Origin: JBNKVT01 sp050299335
Lineage (GTDB): Bacteria > Pseudomonadota > Alphaproteobacteria > Rhodobacterales > Rhodobacteraceae
Direction of reading: 5' to 3'
NCBI GenBank assembly: GCA_050299335.1
Contig: JBNKVT010000002.1
Coordinates: 1-64,000, forward strand
DNA length: 64,000 nucleotides
Both the position numbers and the translations under genes were made by a program. Below, piece by piece: positions 7,755 through 19,189 of the stretch (the first letter of the stretch is position 1; each line of letters opens with the position of its first letter). Under the pieces are notes generated by a model, which saw only the letters and a list, made by a program, of their open reading frames with translations, had not been told where the DNA came from and did not search any database.

Positions 7755-8213
7755 CTATCGCGCCAAGGCGCCCGACTGGTTCTTTTCCTCGCTCAGCAGG
7801 ACATTCGATTCCACCTCGCCGACCCCCGGCAGGGTCATGATGCGGCGCCTGAGGATGCGCTCGAAATCGGTCAGGTCGCGGGCGACGATCCTCAGGCGGT
7901 AGTCGTAGACGCCGAGGACGTGCTGGACCAGTTGCACCTCGGGTATGGCGCAGACGGCGCGTTCGAAATCCTCCAGCGAGGTGCGGCCCTTGGTGGCGAG
8001 CTTGACGCCGAGAAACACCACCACCTCGAAGCCGAGCGCGGCGCGGTCGAGGATGATCTGGCGGCCGGAGATGATGCCGGCCTCTTCTAGTTTCTTCACC
8101 CGGCGCCAGGCGGCGGGTTGCGACAGGCCGACCGCCTCGCCCAGTTGGCGGGCGGAGAGGCGGCCGTTGGCGGTGAGAGCCTTGAGGATGGCCTCGTCGG
8201 TTGCGTCGATCAT
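7755..8213 (-). CDS. Lrp/AsnC-family transcriptional regulator
   Basis: Encodes 152 residues, the normal family length. The N-terminal winged HTH has DEAILKALTANGRLSARQL and the typical LSQPAAWRRVKKLEEAGII recognition segment. The C-terminal RAM (ligand-binding, oligomerising) domain includes PEVQLVQHVLGVYDYRL and a final PGVGEVESNVLL strand. Lrp-family proteins respond to amino acids as dimers or octamers. Its ATG overlaps the stop of the upstream Lrp gene (8210-8213), so the two regulators are translationally coupled. Their common upstream region is shared with ilvC, making control of branched-chain amino-acid synthesis the most natural guess. Confidence 0.92.
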   Translation of the reverse strand: MIDATDEAILKALTANGRLSARQLGEAVGLSQPAAWRRVKKLEEAGIISGRQIILDRAALGFEVVVFLGVKLATKGRTSLEDFERAVCAIPEVQLVQHVLGVYDYRLRIVARDLTDFERILRRRIMTLPGVGEVESNVLLSEEKNQSGALAR

Positions 8214-8671
8214 ATGGGCAGGGCCTCGGTGTTTTTCAGTTCGGAGACCAGCATAAGTGCTTCGATCTCGGCGATGTGAGGAAGTGCCAGGATGCGGGTG
8301 CGGTAGAGGTGCTGGTAATGGGCGAGATCGCGGGCGATGACGTCCATGCGGATGTCGACGCGGCCGAGGAGGGTCTGGATGGTTTCGACTTCGGGGATGT
8401 CCCGGGCCTCGCGGATGAAGGCGTCGAAGGCGTCCAGCGCGGTCTTGTCGAGGGTGATGCGGAGGAACACCTGCACCTCGAAGCCGAGGGCGCGTTTGTC
8501 GATGACGATGCGGCGGTCACGGATGATGCCAGCGCGTTCCAGCTTGTCGATGCGGCGCCAGCAGGGCGCCGTCGAGAGGCCCGCCACCTCGGCGAGGTCG
8601 GGGATCGACAGGGTGGGGTCGTCCTGCAGGAGGCGGAGGAGGCGGCGGTCAGTGTCGTCGAGGTTGGACAT
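8210..8671 (-). CDS. Lrp/AsnC-family transcriptional regulator
   Basis: Encodes 153 residues. The HTH begins DDTDRRLLRLLQDDPTL and has LSTAPCWRRIDKLERAGII as the recognition segment. The RAM domain carries the paired motifs PEVETIQTLLGRVDIRM and a final IAEIEALMLVSELK. It resembles its downstream neighbour (about one third similar by eye), so the pair probably came from an old duplication, and the two might form hetero-oligomers. It is divergent from ilvC with 135 bases between the starts. The family normally represses its own promoter. Confidence 0.92.
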   Translation of the reverse strand: MSNLDDTDRRLLRLLQDDPTLSIPDLAEVAGLSTAPCWRRIDKLERAGIIRDRRIVIDKRALGFEVQVFLRITLDKTALDAFDAFIREARDIPEVETIQTLLGRVDIRMDVIARDLAHYQHLYRTRILALPHIAEIEALMLVSELKNTEALPI

Positions 8672-8806
8672 GAAATTTTCAGTATACAGTTATTAGGCGA
8701 ATAGAAATCCTTAAAAATGCCGCTATTCAGAAAATTTTGAAAATCAAATGGGCGGGGGCTTTGATAGGGTCGCGGCCAATCCAAACGTGAACCGAGGAGT
8801 GAGACG
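8672..8806. promoter_or_regulatory. Divergent lrp / ilvC promoter region
   Basis: The 135-base gap is much more AT-rich than the flanking genes for its first 80 bases. It contains GAAATTTTC, GTATAC and AAAATTTT (8731-8738), all short A/T palindromes of the kind Lrp-family proteins bind. It must hold both promoters. A GAGGAGTGAG ribosome site lies just before the ilvC ATG. Assignment of binding sites is inference. Confidence 0.5.
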
Positions 8807-9829
<1,023 letters not shown>

Positions 9830-9837
9830 AACGGGAG

Positions 9838-9857
9838 GGGGAGGAGCGGTCCTCCCC
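9838..9857 (+). terminator. ilvC terminator hairpin
   Basis: GGGGAGGA (9838-9845) pairs perfectly with TCCTCCCC (9850-9857), loop GCGG, nine bases after the ilvC stop. There is only a weak T tract. It touches the stop codon of the convergent DUF1963 gene, so it may serve both directions. Confidence 0.7.
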
Positions 9858-10840
9858 TATCCGCCTGCTGCGTGGGCCCGTACTTTCGAAAAATTGCGTG
9901 CGGCGAGGTCTTCGGGAGTGATCCAGAACTCGATGACCCCGGCGTCGCAGAATGCGAACTTGGCTTCGGCGTCGCTGTCGAGGCACAAGAGGCGCACTCC
10001 CGTGTCGCTGGTGGCATTGGTGATATGCTGCGTGGGGCCAAGCATTGCGTGGTGGCCGCCCTTTAACTTGTAGCGCCGTGCTGACGCGTCTTCCAGGTAA
10101 GGCGCCCATGCGTTTCGTTCGCGTTCCCGGAGCACCTCCCAGACGGCGGGAGGCGGGAAGCTGTCCTGCAGGTCCCATGCCGGAACGATTTCGGGCACGA
10201 TAGGCCAGGACGCTGCCTGCCTATCGGTGGAGAAATCCGATTCTGTGCTGTCGGCAAAGTGATCGAACGGGGGCAGGTCCTCAGGCAGAGCACGTTCCGA
10301 TGCGGTCGCGCCTTCGGGCACGTAGATGACGCGGTACGGAGGAGGGTCTTCGTCGTCTTCGTATGAGACGTCCATTTCCTCCTCGATATCGACGAAGAAC
10401 AGCAGCAGACCGTCCGGCGGCAGCGGCGGCTGCCCCGCCAGGGAGGGCATTTCGGAACAGTCGATCATGGCCAGGAAATGCAGCGGTGTGTTGTGGTTGC
10501 TGCGCCGGGGCCAGTCGACATTGTCGGGCAGGAGTGGCAGGCCGCCGAAGCGGGAGCGGGGCAGGAGTGTTGTCTCGGGAGCGATCCGTCGCAAGAGGAT
10601 CATCTCGGTCTGCCGCGCATCGAGAAAGGCCTGGGGGTCCGCCGTTTCTGACGAGGTATTGTCCGCCGTCGGTTTGGCTGAGGGGATCGAAGCGGGTGGG
10701 TCGTAGTTATCAAGTGCACGGAGCAGGCGGGCCTGACGTGCATCGTTTGAACTCGAGGTAAGGCGCGGTGCGAGCACGTAGCGATAGAACAGGTAGGCGA
10801 CGGCAAGGGCGGCGGCCAGGTTGACCCATTGCACGTTCAT
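9857..10840 (-). CDS. DUF1963 (YwqG-like) protein with N-terminal membrane anchor
   Basis: Encodes 327 residues. One transmembrane helix lies at about residues 6-26 (LAAALAVAYLFYRYVLAP), then a low-complexity linker, then a DUF1963/YwqG-type domain from about residue 75. Its signatures are LPRSRFGGLPLLPDNVDWPR, the PLHFLAMIDCSEMP segment and, near the end, KLKGGHHAMLGPTQHI with VRLLCLDSDAEAKF. YwqG-like proteins are widespread but without an established reaction. The membrane anchor is unusual, since most family members are soluble. It converges on ilvC. The region upstream holds three strong palindromes. Confidence 0.8.
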   Translation of the reverse strand: MNVQWVNLAAALAVAYLFYRYVLAPRLTSSSNDARQARLLRALDNYDPPASIPSAKPTADNTSSETADPQAFLDARQTEMILLRRIAPETTLLPRSRFGGLPLLPDNVDWPRRSNHNTPLHFLAMIDCSEMPSLAGQPPLPPDGLLLFFVDIEEEMDVSYEDDEDPPPYRVIYVPEGATASERALPEDLPPFDHFADSTESDFSTDRQAASWPIVPEIVPAWDLQDSFPPPAVWEVLRERERNAWAPYLEDASARRYKLKGGHHAMLGPTQHITNATSDTGVRLLCLDSDAEAKFAFCDAGVIEFWITPEDLAARNFSKVRAHAAGG

Positions 10841-10984
10841 GGAGTTCGTCCTTCAATCCTCGCGGGCCACCTGGGCAGGGTCGCCAAAGAGCGGCCATGA
10901 AAGCACACATTACCGGAATAAGAAACCAAGCGAGCAGGATGTTCGACACGTAGAAGCACTGAGCGATGTTACCTCAGAGGGGGT

Positions 10985-11020
10985 GCGAAAGCCGGGGGGC
11001 AGTAGCCCCCCGGCTTTCGC
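10985..11020. repeat. Perfect 16-bp inverted repeat, 4-base loop
   Basis: GCGAAAGCCGGGGGGC (10985-11000) and its exact reverse complement (11005-11020) are separated by AGTA. Very stable as RNA or as extruded DNA. It lies between the GGT gene end and the DUF1963 start. It could act as a bidirectional transcription barrier or be a copy of a dispersed palindrome. Confidence 0.85.
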
Positions 11021-11103
11021 TCGCTCGCGCGGTGTGGCGGGCGAAGTCTTTGATGCTGATGTCGGCGCTGGTTTTGGGGTTCTGGGAATCTGCTGAGAAG
11101 CGG

Positions 11104-11128
11104 TTGAGGGCGCAGTCTGCGTCCTCAA
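11104..11128. repeat. Hairpin, one G-T pair in an otherwise matched stem
   Basis: TTGAGGGCGCA (11104-11114) pairs with TGCGTCCTCAA (11118-11128) with a single G-T position and a three-base loop. It is the middle of three palindromes in this gap. Confidence 0.6.
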
Positions 11129-11150
11129 CACGCCTTTTCCAGTGTGGGAT

Positions 11151-11228
11151 GCGATTCGCCCGGAAGTAAAGGACAAGCCCGCTTCGCGGGTCGCCCTGCG
11201 GGCGATCCTGGACTTCCGGGCGAATCGC
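11151..11228. repeat. 17-bp inverted repeat enclosing two smaller hairpins
   Basis: GCGATTCGCCCGGAAGT (11151-11167) is exactly complementary to 11212-11228. Inside are CCCGC/GCGGG and CGCCC/GGGCG stem-loops, so the 78 bases could fold into a three-way or cloverleaf structure. It ends 20 bases before the stop of the GGT gene and would work as that gene's terminator. The complexity exceeds what termination needs. Confidence 0.8.
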
Positions 11229-11247
11229 GGGCGTCGGGTGGCGGGGG

Positions 11248-12834
11248 TCAGTATCCCAGGGCGCAGCCGTCCTTGCGGGGGTCCGACGCGCCGGTGAGGA
11301 GGCCGGTTGCGGGGTCGATATGGATGGCTTGCGCGCCTCCCAAGGGGCCGGGGGCGGTGACGATCTGGTGACCGCGGGCGGCGAGGTCGGCGCGGGTGGC
11401 TTCGGGGAAGGTGCTTTCCATGCGCAGCTCGTCGCCGTCGGGGAAGGAGCGGGGGGCGTCGATGGCGGTCTGGATGTCCATGCCGAAGTCGGTGACGTTG
11501 GTGAGGAACTGGGCGTGGCCGGCCGACTGGTACTGGCCGCCCATGACGCCGAAACTGGTGGTGAGGCGACCATGCTGGCGGAGCATTCCGGGGATGATCG
11601 TGTGCATGGGGCGCTTGCCGCCGGCGGCCTCGTTGGGGTGGCCTTCGGTGAGGGAGAAGCCTGCACCCCGGTTGTGGAAGAGGATGGAGAATTTGTCGGA
11701 GGCGAGGCCAGAGCCGAAGCCGTGGAAGATCGAGTAGATCAGCGACACCGCCATGCGGTCCTTGTCGACGACGCAGAGATAGATGGTGTCTTTGTGGATC
11801 GCCTCGGTGCGGAGGGCGACCGGCAGGTCCATGGCGCGGGACATGTCGATGAGACCGGCAAGGCGTCTGGCGGTCTCGGGAGACAGGATGTGGTCGTGGA
11901 AGCGGGCGGCGTATTCGGGATCGGCGACGAAGCGGTCGCGAGCGTCATAGGCGAGGCGGGCGGCCTCGGTCATCAGGTGGACGCGGTCGGGGCCGAATGG
12001 GTCGAGGGCGGCGAGGTCGAATTCTGACAGGATGTTGGCCATCAGGATGGCGGCGATGCCCTGGCCGTTGGGGGGCAGTTCGATCAGCTCGGTGCCCCGG
12101 TAGGTGCCCGAGAGCGGATCGACATAGGTCGGGGTATTGGCGGCGAAATCCTTCAGCGTGTGGCAGCCCCCGAGGGCGTTGAGGCTGGCGACCATGTCTT
12201 CGGCGACTTCGCCCTCGTAAAAGCCCGACCGGCCCTTTTCGGCGATACGGCGCAACGCCTCGGCTTGTTTCGGCAGGCGAAATACCTGCCCCGCCCCAGG
12301 CGCCTTGCCACCGATCAGGAAATCCTCGCGGGCCTTGCCTTGCAGAAACCCGGCGAGATTGGCCCAGTCATGGGCGACCCTCGAGGCGACGGGCACGCCT
12401 TCTTCGGCATAGCGGATCGCCGGGGCGAGGCAGCGGGCGAGACCGAGGCGGCCCCAGTCCCCGGCCAGGGTTGCAAACCCGTCCACGGCACCGGGAATAG
12501 TGACGGCATCGGCGCTGTGTTCGGGCATTTGCCCATGACCAGCGGCGCGGAGCCTCGCCGCCTCCAGTGCCGCCGGTGCCCGGCCCGAGGCGTTCAGCCC
12601 GACCAGATCCTCGCTGCCCGCCGGTTTGATCAGCGCGAAACAATCGCCACCGATCCCCGTCATCTGCGGCTCGCAGACACCGAGAAGAACCGCCGCCGCG
12701 ACCGCGGCATCGACGGCATTGCCCCCGGCCTCAAGCGTCTCGATTGCCGTTTTGGTGGCCAGCGGGTGCGAGGTGGCGGCCATGGCATTCATCGCCATCA
12801 CCAGCGAGCGGCCCGGAGTCTGAAAATCGCGCAT
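11248..12834 (-). CDS. Gamma-glutamyltransferase-family protein, cytoplasmic type
   Basis: Encodes 528 residues with no signal peptide. The family's first block ATKTAIETLEAGGNAVDAA is near residues 27-45. The autoprocessing / nucleophile Thr is T350 in HKDTIYLCVVDKDR, followed by the FHGFGSGL, GGKRPMHTI and FGVMGGQYQ blocks of the small subunit. GGT-family N-terminal nucleophile hydrolases cleave themselves before this Thr and act on gamma-glutamyl or related amide substrates. The lack of a signal peptide and the divergence from periplasmic GGT suggest a cytoplasmic acylase-like member, whose substrate cannot be read from sequence. The ATG at 12834 is preferred over one seven codons earlier because GCAGGATAA gives a good ribosome site. 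Confidence 0.9.
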   Translation of the reverse strand: MRDFQTPGRSLVMAMNAMAATSHPLATKTAIETLEAGGNAVDAAVAAAVLLGVCEPQMTGIGGDCFALIKPAGSEDLVGLNASGRAPAALEAARLRAAGHGQMPEHSADAVTIPGAVDGFATLAGDWGRLGLARCLAPAIRYAEEGVPVASRVAHDWANLAGFLQGKAREDFLIGGKAPGAGQVFRLPKQAEALRRIAEKGRSGFYEGEVAEDMVASLNALGGCHTLKDFAANTPTYVDPLSGTYRGTELIELPPNGQGIAAILMANILSEFDLAALDPFGPDRVHLMTEAARLAYDARDRFVADPEYAARFHDHILSPETARRLAGLIDMSRAMDLPVALRTEAIHKDTIYLCVVDKDRMAVSLIYSIFHGFGSGLASDKFSILFHNRGAGFSLTEGHPNEAAGGKRPMHTIIPGMLRQHGRLTTSFGVMGGQYQSAGHAQFLTNVTDFGMDIQTAIDAPRSFPDGDELRMESTFPEATRADLAARGHQIVTAPGPLGGAQAIHIDPATGLLTGASDPRKDGCALGY

Positions 12835-12960
12835 CTGAGTTATCCTGCAAATCAAAACCGGTTCGAAGAGCCTTAGCGGCTCGCCTGGGCGTTTCCCAGT
12901 GGCATTTTGGTGGGGAGAATGGTTAAAGCGTCGTTACCCTCGAAACCGGAGAAAGACGCG

Positions 12961-13086
12961 ATGCGGGAAGAGAGAGACGATATTCCGGTGCCGCAGGGAA
13001 TGTGGGGGCTGTTGCCTGCGGCACCGGAGACCTCGAAGCCGACAAGCAGCTTGCGAGAAACCTGGGTGATTCACGTTAAGGAATAG
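12961..13086 (+). CDS. Candidate small protein (41 or 55 residues)
   Basis: A frame from ATG 12961 (GGAG nine bases upstream) to TAG 13084-13086 gives 41 residues, with MREERDDIPVPQGMWGLLP and a tail ETWVIHVKE. The frame continues upstream to another ATG at 12919, which would give 55 residues but has GGGGAG only two bases away. No homologue is recognised. Composition is more protein-like than neighbouring frames (acidic start, balanced residues), but evidence is thin. It lies between the divergent GGT and DUF2794 genes. Confidence 0.3.
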   Translation: MREERDDIPVPQGMWGLLPAAPETSKPTSSLRETWVIHVKE

Positions 13087-13357
13087 TGGGGCCTAAATTA
13101 TGGCACAATCATGGCGGTGGCCGGAATGAATGTAAACCGCTTTAAATTATTTTGCCTTCGTTGCGTTTTTTAAACCCCAAGTGCGGCGATGCAATGTGGG
13201 GGCTGAATTATCGCCGCACCGGGGGCCGAGCTCGTTAAGCTACAGTTATACTTATCGGTAAGGATTTGGGCGCGATGGTGCTTCGATCGTGGTATTATTG
13301 TGACAGCGCAGGAAAACTCTCCTTGCCATCCTATCGCGCTTGAGGAAGAGTTTGCCC
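13087..13357. other. Intergenic region upstream of DUF2794
   Basis: About 270 bases, partly AT-rich (TTTAAATTATTTTGCC near 13140, ACAGTTATACTTATCGGTAAGG near 13240), so probably the promoter of the DUF2794 gene. A strong GAGGAAGAG ribosome site lies at 13341-13350. No operator or gene was identified. Confidence 0.4.
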
Positions 13358-13693
13358 ATGACCAGCGTAACTCATGCCGCGATTTCCATCGGATCGGAAA
13401 AGGTCAGTTTCCATCGGACCGAACTGGGGATCATCCTGTCGCTCTACGGTAAGATGGTTGCCGCTGGTGAATGGCGGGATTACGGGATTTCGATGCTGCG
13501 GGAATGCGCGGTGTTCTCGATCTATCGCCGCACCGCCGAAACGCCGCTTTATCGGATCGAAAAGCATCCGAAACTGGCGAACCGGCAGGGGATGTATTCG
13601 GTGATCGGGATGGACGGGCAGATCCTGAAGCGCGGCCACGACCTGAAAACGGTGCTGCGTGTGCTAGAGCGCAAGTTGATCCGGCTGGTCTGA
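13358..13693 (+). CDS. DUF2794-family protein
   Basis: Encodes 111 residues, the full length of the alphaproteobacterial DUF2794 family. Recognisable blocks are FHRTELGIILSLYGKMVA, GEWRDYGI, FSIYRRTAETPLYRIEKHP and the terminal LKRGHDLKTVLRVLERKL. The function is not established; the fold appears to be a small alpha/beta cytoplasmic protein. Start at 13358 is chosen because GAGGAAGAG sits seven bases upstream. An in-frame start six codons earlier exists but overlaps that ribosome site. dnaG follows 145 bases downstream in the same direction, possibly in the same transcript. Confidence 0.88.
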   Translation: MTSVTHAAISIGSEKVSFHRTELGIILSLYGKMVAAGEWRDYGISMLRECAVFSIYRRTAETPLYRIEKHPKLANRQGMYSVIGMDGQILKRGHDLKTVLRVLERKLIRLV

Positions 13694-13838
13694 CGCCGCA
13701 CCGCAGTGGCGCGAAGACCGCTTCCGGACCAGGGCGCGGACCAATTCTGCGTCTCTCGGGCAGATCGGGACCGATTGTCCCCGCTTTCCACATAATCCCT
13801 AGATTGACCCGGCACCGTCCAAGGCGATATTCACCTGC

Positions 13839-15848
13839 ATGTCTCTGCCGCCCGGTTTCCTTGACGAGCTTCGCTCCCGCATCTCGATCGCTCAGGTCGC
13901 GGGCCGGAAAGTTTCATGGGACCAGCGGAAATCCAACCCGGGCAAGGGGGATTACTGGGCACCCTGCCCGTTCCACCAGGAAAAGACCGCCTCGTTCCAT
14001 GTCGATGACCGCAAGGGCTTCTATTACTGCTTCGGCTGCCATGCGAAGGGTGACGCGCTGAGTTTCGTGCGCGAGACCGAGAATCTCGGCTTCATCGAGG
14101 CGGTCGAGTTGCTGGCCCGCGAAGTCGGCATGGAAGTCCCCGCCCGCGATCCGAAGGCACAGGAGAAGGCCGACGAACGGGCCGGTCTCGCCGAGATCAT
14201 GGAACAGGCCGTCAAGTTCTACCGCCTGCAGCTGAAGACCGGCGCCGCGGCGGGGGCCCGCGACTATCTCGACCGGCGCGGTCTGAAGTCAGAAACGCTG
14301 GAGCGGTTCGAGATCGGGTTTGCGCCTGACAGGCGCACCCAGCTCTTCGAGCATCTGACGGGCAAGGGGATCAGGCCGCAGGACCTCGTCGATGCCGGTC
14401 TCTGCGCCCTACCCGAGGATGGCGGCCAGCCTTATGACCGCTTCCGCGGCCGGATCATGTTCCCAATCCGCGACGCACGCGGCCGCGCCATCGCCTTCGG
14501 CGGAAGGTCGATGGATCCCGAGGCGCGGGCGAAATACCTGAACTCTCCCGAAACCGTGCTCTTCGACAAGGGACGGTCGCTTTACAATCACGGACCCGCC
14601 CGCGAGGCGGCGGGTAAGGCCGGCGGGGTGATCGTCGCCGAGGGCTATATGGACGTGATCGCGCTGGCCCAGGCCGGGTTCGACCACGCCGTTGCCCCCC
14701 TTGGCACCGCGATCACCGAAGATCAGCTGCGCCTGATGTGGCGCATGGCCGACGAGCCGGTGATCGCCCTCGATGGGGACAAGGCGGGGCTGAGGGCGGC
14801 CATGCGGCTGATCGATATCGCCCTGCCGCTGCTGGAGGCGGGGAAGTCGCTGAGGTTCTGCGTCCTGCCCGAGGGGCTGGACCCCGACGACTTGATCAAG
14901 GCTAAGGGCGCAAGGGCAATGGCAGAGCTGCTGCAAAACGCGCGGCCGATGGTCGATCTGCTGTGGCAGCGCGAGACCGAGGATCGGGTGCTCGACAGTC
15001 CCGAACGGCGGGCGGCGCTGGATGCGGCGCTCAGGCAGACGCTGGGACTGATTACCGACCGCTCGATCAGGGCGCATTACGAGGCGGAGATCCGGACCCG
15101 GCGGGCGGAGCTGTTCCGGCCCCAGGGCCGGGATTTCGGGCGCGACCAGGGCCGCGACTATCCGGGCAACCCGCGCGGTTATGTCCGAGGTGGGGCCGGG
15201 GCGAACAGACGGCAAGCGCGGGCTGTCCATGCACTGCCGAGCACGCGGGCCTCGCTACTGGGGCAGAAACTGGCGGGGATCGAGGCGGAGGCGCGCATCC
15301 GGGAGAGCGCAATTCTGGCCGGATGTATCAATCACCCCGCCCTGGCCCGCGAGATGGAAGCCGAGATCGAGGCGTTGCCGTTTCTCTGTCCCGATCTTGC
15401 AGAAATTCGCACCCACCTCTTGTCTTGGCTGCACGAGGCCCCAGATAGCACCCAGGTGACCTCGCCAGCGACGCTCCGTGGCGCGCTGACTGCCCGACTG
15501 GGCCACGATCCGATGGAAAAGCTGATGCAGATCGGCCATGTCCGCAGCAACCCCATGCTGCGGGCCGATGCCAATTCCGAAAAGGCCGCTCAGGCGATCC
15601 GGCTGGAAATCGGCCGGCAATTGTCCGAACTCGGCAGTCTTGAGGAAATCCGGGATGCCGAAGCCGAACTGGCCGGCACCGCGGATGAGGGACTGACATG
15701 GCGGTTGCAGCAGGCGAGTGCGCAGAAACAGATACTGGCGCGGGACGCGCTGGGAGAGGACCCGAATGACACAACGGACGCAAAATCCCTGTCGGATCAC
15801 CTGCAATCGCTCATTGATGAGCAGGTTTGGTTAAAACGTAAAAAATAG
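13839..15848 (+). CDS. dnaG: DNA primase
   Basis: Encodes 669 residues. The N-terminal zinc-binding domain has C43, H46, C64 and C67 (CPFHQEKTASFH then YYCFGCHAKGD). The RNA-polymerase-like core includes the YDRFRGRIMFPI block and a TOPRIM domain with VAEGYMDVIALAQAG and the metal-binding DGDKAG. The C-terminal helicase-binding part is weakly conserved, as usual. A linker around residues 420-450 is rich in Arg/Gly (RDFGRDQGRDYPGNPRGY). The enzyme makes the short RNA primers for chromosomal replication. rpoD follows 101 bases downstream, the classical dnaG-rpoD arrangement of the macromolecular synthesis region (rpsU is not here). Confidence 0.98.
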   Translation: MSLPPGFLDELRSRISIAQVAGRKVSWDQRKSNPGKGDYWAPCPFHQEKTASFHVDDRKGFYYCFGCHAKGDALSFVRETENLGFIEAVELLAREVGMEVPARDPKAQEKADERAGLAEIMEQAVKFYRLQLKTGAAAGARDYLDRRGLKSETLERFEIGFAPDRRTQLFEHLTGKGIRPQDLVDAGLCALPEDGGQPYDRFRGRIMFPIRDARGRAIAFGGRSMDPEARAKYLNSPETVLFDKGRSLYNHGPAREAAGKAGGVIVAEGYMDVIALAQAGFDHAVAPLGTAITEDQLRLMWRMADEPVIALDGDKAGLRAAMRLIDIALPLLEAGKSLRFCVLPEGLDPDDLIKAKGARAMAELLQNARPMVDLLWQRETEDRVLDSPERRAALDAALRQTLGLITDRSIRAHYEAEIRTRRAELFRPQGRDFGRDQGRDYPGNPRGYVRGGAGANRRQARAVHALPSTRASLLGQKLAGIEAEARIRESAILAGCINHPALAREMEAEIEALPFLCPDLAEIRTHLLSWLHEAPDSTQVTSPATLRGALTARLGHDPMEKLMQIGHVRSNPMLRADANSEKAAQAIRLEIGRQLSELGSLEEIRDAEAELAGTADEGLTWRLQQASAQKQILARDALGEDPNDTTDAKSLSDHLQSLIDEQVWLKRKK

Positions 15849-15949
15849 AATCACGTTGCGAATCACTGATTCGCTTCGCTAGTTCAGACAGAATCCGCTC
15901 GGAAGGGCCGCACCCCACCCCTCGCCCTTCGACAGCTCCGGAGCACTTG

Positions 15950-17962
<2,013 letters not shown>

Positions 17963-17963
17963 A

Positions 17964-17981
17964 GTGCGTAATTTCACGCAC
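17964..17981 (+). terminator. Weak rpoD terminator hairpin
   Basis: GTGCGT (17964-17969) pairs with ACGCAC (17976-17981), loop AATTTC, directly after the rpoD stop and followed by CTTTCTC. The stem is short, so termination may be partial. Confidence 0.45.
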
Positions 17982-18031
17982 CTTTCTCATAAGTAGGGTG
18001 GATTCGAATACACCTTTCCTTATGGTCGCGC

Positions 18032-19189
18032 TCAGCGGATTTCCTTGAGCTTCGGCAAGTGGGTTTCGGCAATCTCCCCTGGTGATCCGGAAAACAGCGC
18101 GGATTCGATCTCGCGGGCGGTGGGATCGACGGGACGCAGATGCAGCTTCAGCATCCGGTAGACGGCGGCGGCGTTGCCGTTGCGGATCTCGCGTTTGAGG
18201 GCGCGGGTCTCTGGGTCGAGGCCGAGGCGGCGCAGGAGGCCGTTCAGCCCCAGCCGGCCCCGGTTGCGGAGCTTGCCTCCCAATAGCACAAGCCCGGTCA
18301 GGAGGCCGGCAAGCAATGGGGCCCAGACGGGTGGGCTCCAGATGGTCTCCGTCCGAGACCGGGCGACGGGCGCGACCGGCGTGTCGGAAGAGATGACGGC
18401 CATGCGCTGGGTGGCCAGGGTCACGGTCTTGGCCTCGCGGGCGACGGTGTCGAAATAGTGGATTTCTATGGGGTCGAGGATCGCCGACGGCGCGCCCTCG
18501 GCGGGCCGCACGGTCCAGCGCCACCAGACGGTCGAGATGGGACCGTCGGGGGTAAGGTCGACAACGCGACGCTCGGGATGCGGGAAGATGAAGGCCGAGG
18601 GTGATGTGAGGGCGGGCATCGGCGGGATCATGTCCGGGGAGACCCCCTCGGCAGTGATGGTGACGATGCGGAGCGCGCCTTCGCCCGCTTCCAGCATGTG
18701 GATGGCGTTGCTCCATTCGTCGCGGATGTTGAGCTTGCGAACCGGCAGCCACCAGGTGCCATCCTGCGGGGCCTCGAGGACGTCGATGGCGATCGGCTCC
18801 GATTCGGTTGCATAGGCAAAGCGGTTCCCGGCCCGGTCGGTGAGCGTGAATTCGTGGCGGAAAGCGCCGACCTCGATCCGGCCCACATCCTGCGGGAACA
18901 GCGCCATGCGGCGTTCGAAGACTTTGGCGGGCAGCCCGTCGATACGCTCGTCGGTCCACTTGTCCCGGCCGAGCTGGGTCCAGGCGAAGCCCTCCAGCGA
19001 CGGCTCGATCAGCTTTTCCAGCGCGATGGTCTCGCGGTAAACGCCGCGGATGGTCAGGAGGACCATTTCGTCCTGATAGGGGGTCTCGGGCAGGTTCTCG
19101 AACTCGAGCGTCAGGCGCATGTTGTCGGGGTCGACCTGCTGGGCGAAGGCCGGGAAGGCGAGGAGGAGGAGCGCGAGCAGTCTCACCAT
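18032..19189 (-). CDS. BatD-like periplasmic protein with C-terminal membrane helix
   Basis: Encodes 385 residues. A signal peptide (MVRLLALLLLAFPAFA) precedes a long beta-rich periplasmic part with YQDEMVLLTIRGVYRET early on. There is one transmembrane helix around residues 285-305 (WAPLLAGLLTGLVLLGG) and a basic cytoplasmic tail. Position and layout fit BatD/oxygen-tolerance proteins of aerotolerance operons. It is the last gene of the seven-gene leftward operon; its ATG overlaps the TPR gene end by seven bases. A role in envelope stress is inferred from the family; no enzyme motif is seen. Confidence 0.78.
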   Translation of the reverse strand: MVRLLALLLLAFPAFAQQVDPDNMRLTLEFENLPETPYQDEMVLLTIRGVYRETIALEKLIEPSLEGFAWTQLGRDKWTDERIDGLPAKVFERRMALFPQDVGRIEVGAFRHEFTLTDRAGNRFAYATESEPIAIDVLEAPQDGTWWLPVRKLNIRDEWSNAIHMLEAGEGALRIVTITAEGVSPDMIPPMPALTSPSAFIFPHPERRVVDLTPDGPISTVWWRWTVRPAEGAPSAILDPIEIHYFDTVAREAKTVTLATQRMAVISSDTPVAPVARSRTETIWSPPVWAPLLAGLLTGLVLLGGKLRNRGRLGLNGLLRRLGLDPETRALKREIRNGNAAAVYRMLKLHLRPVDPTAREIESALFSGSPGEIAETHLPKLKEIR

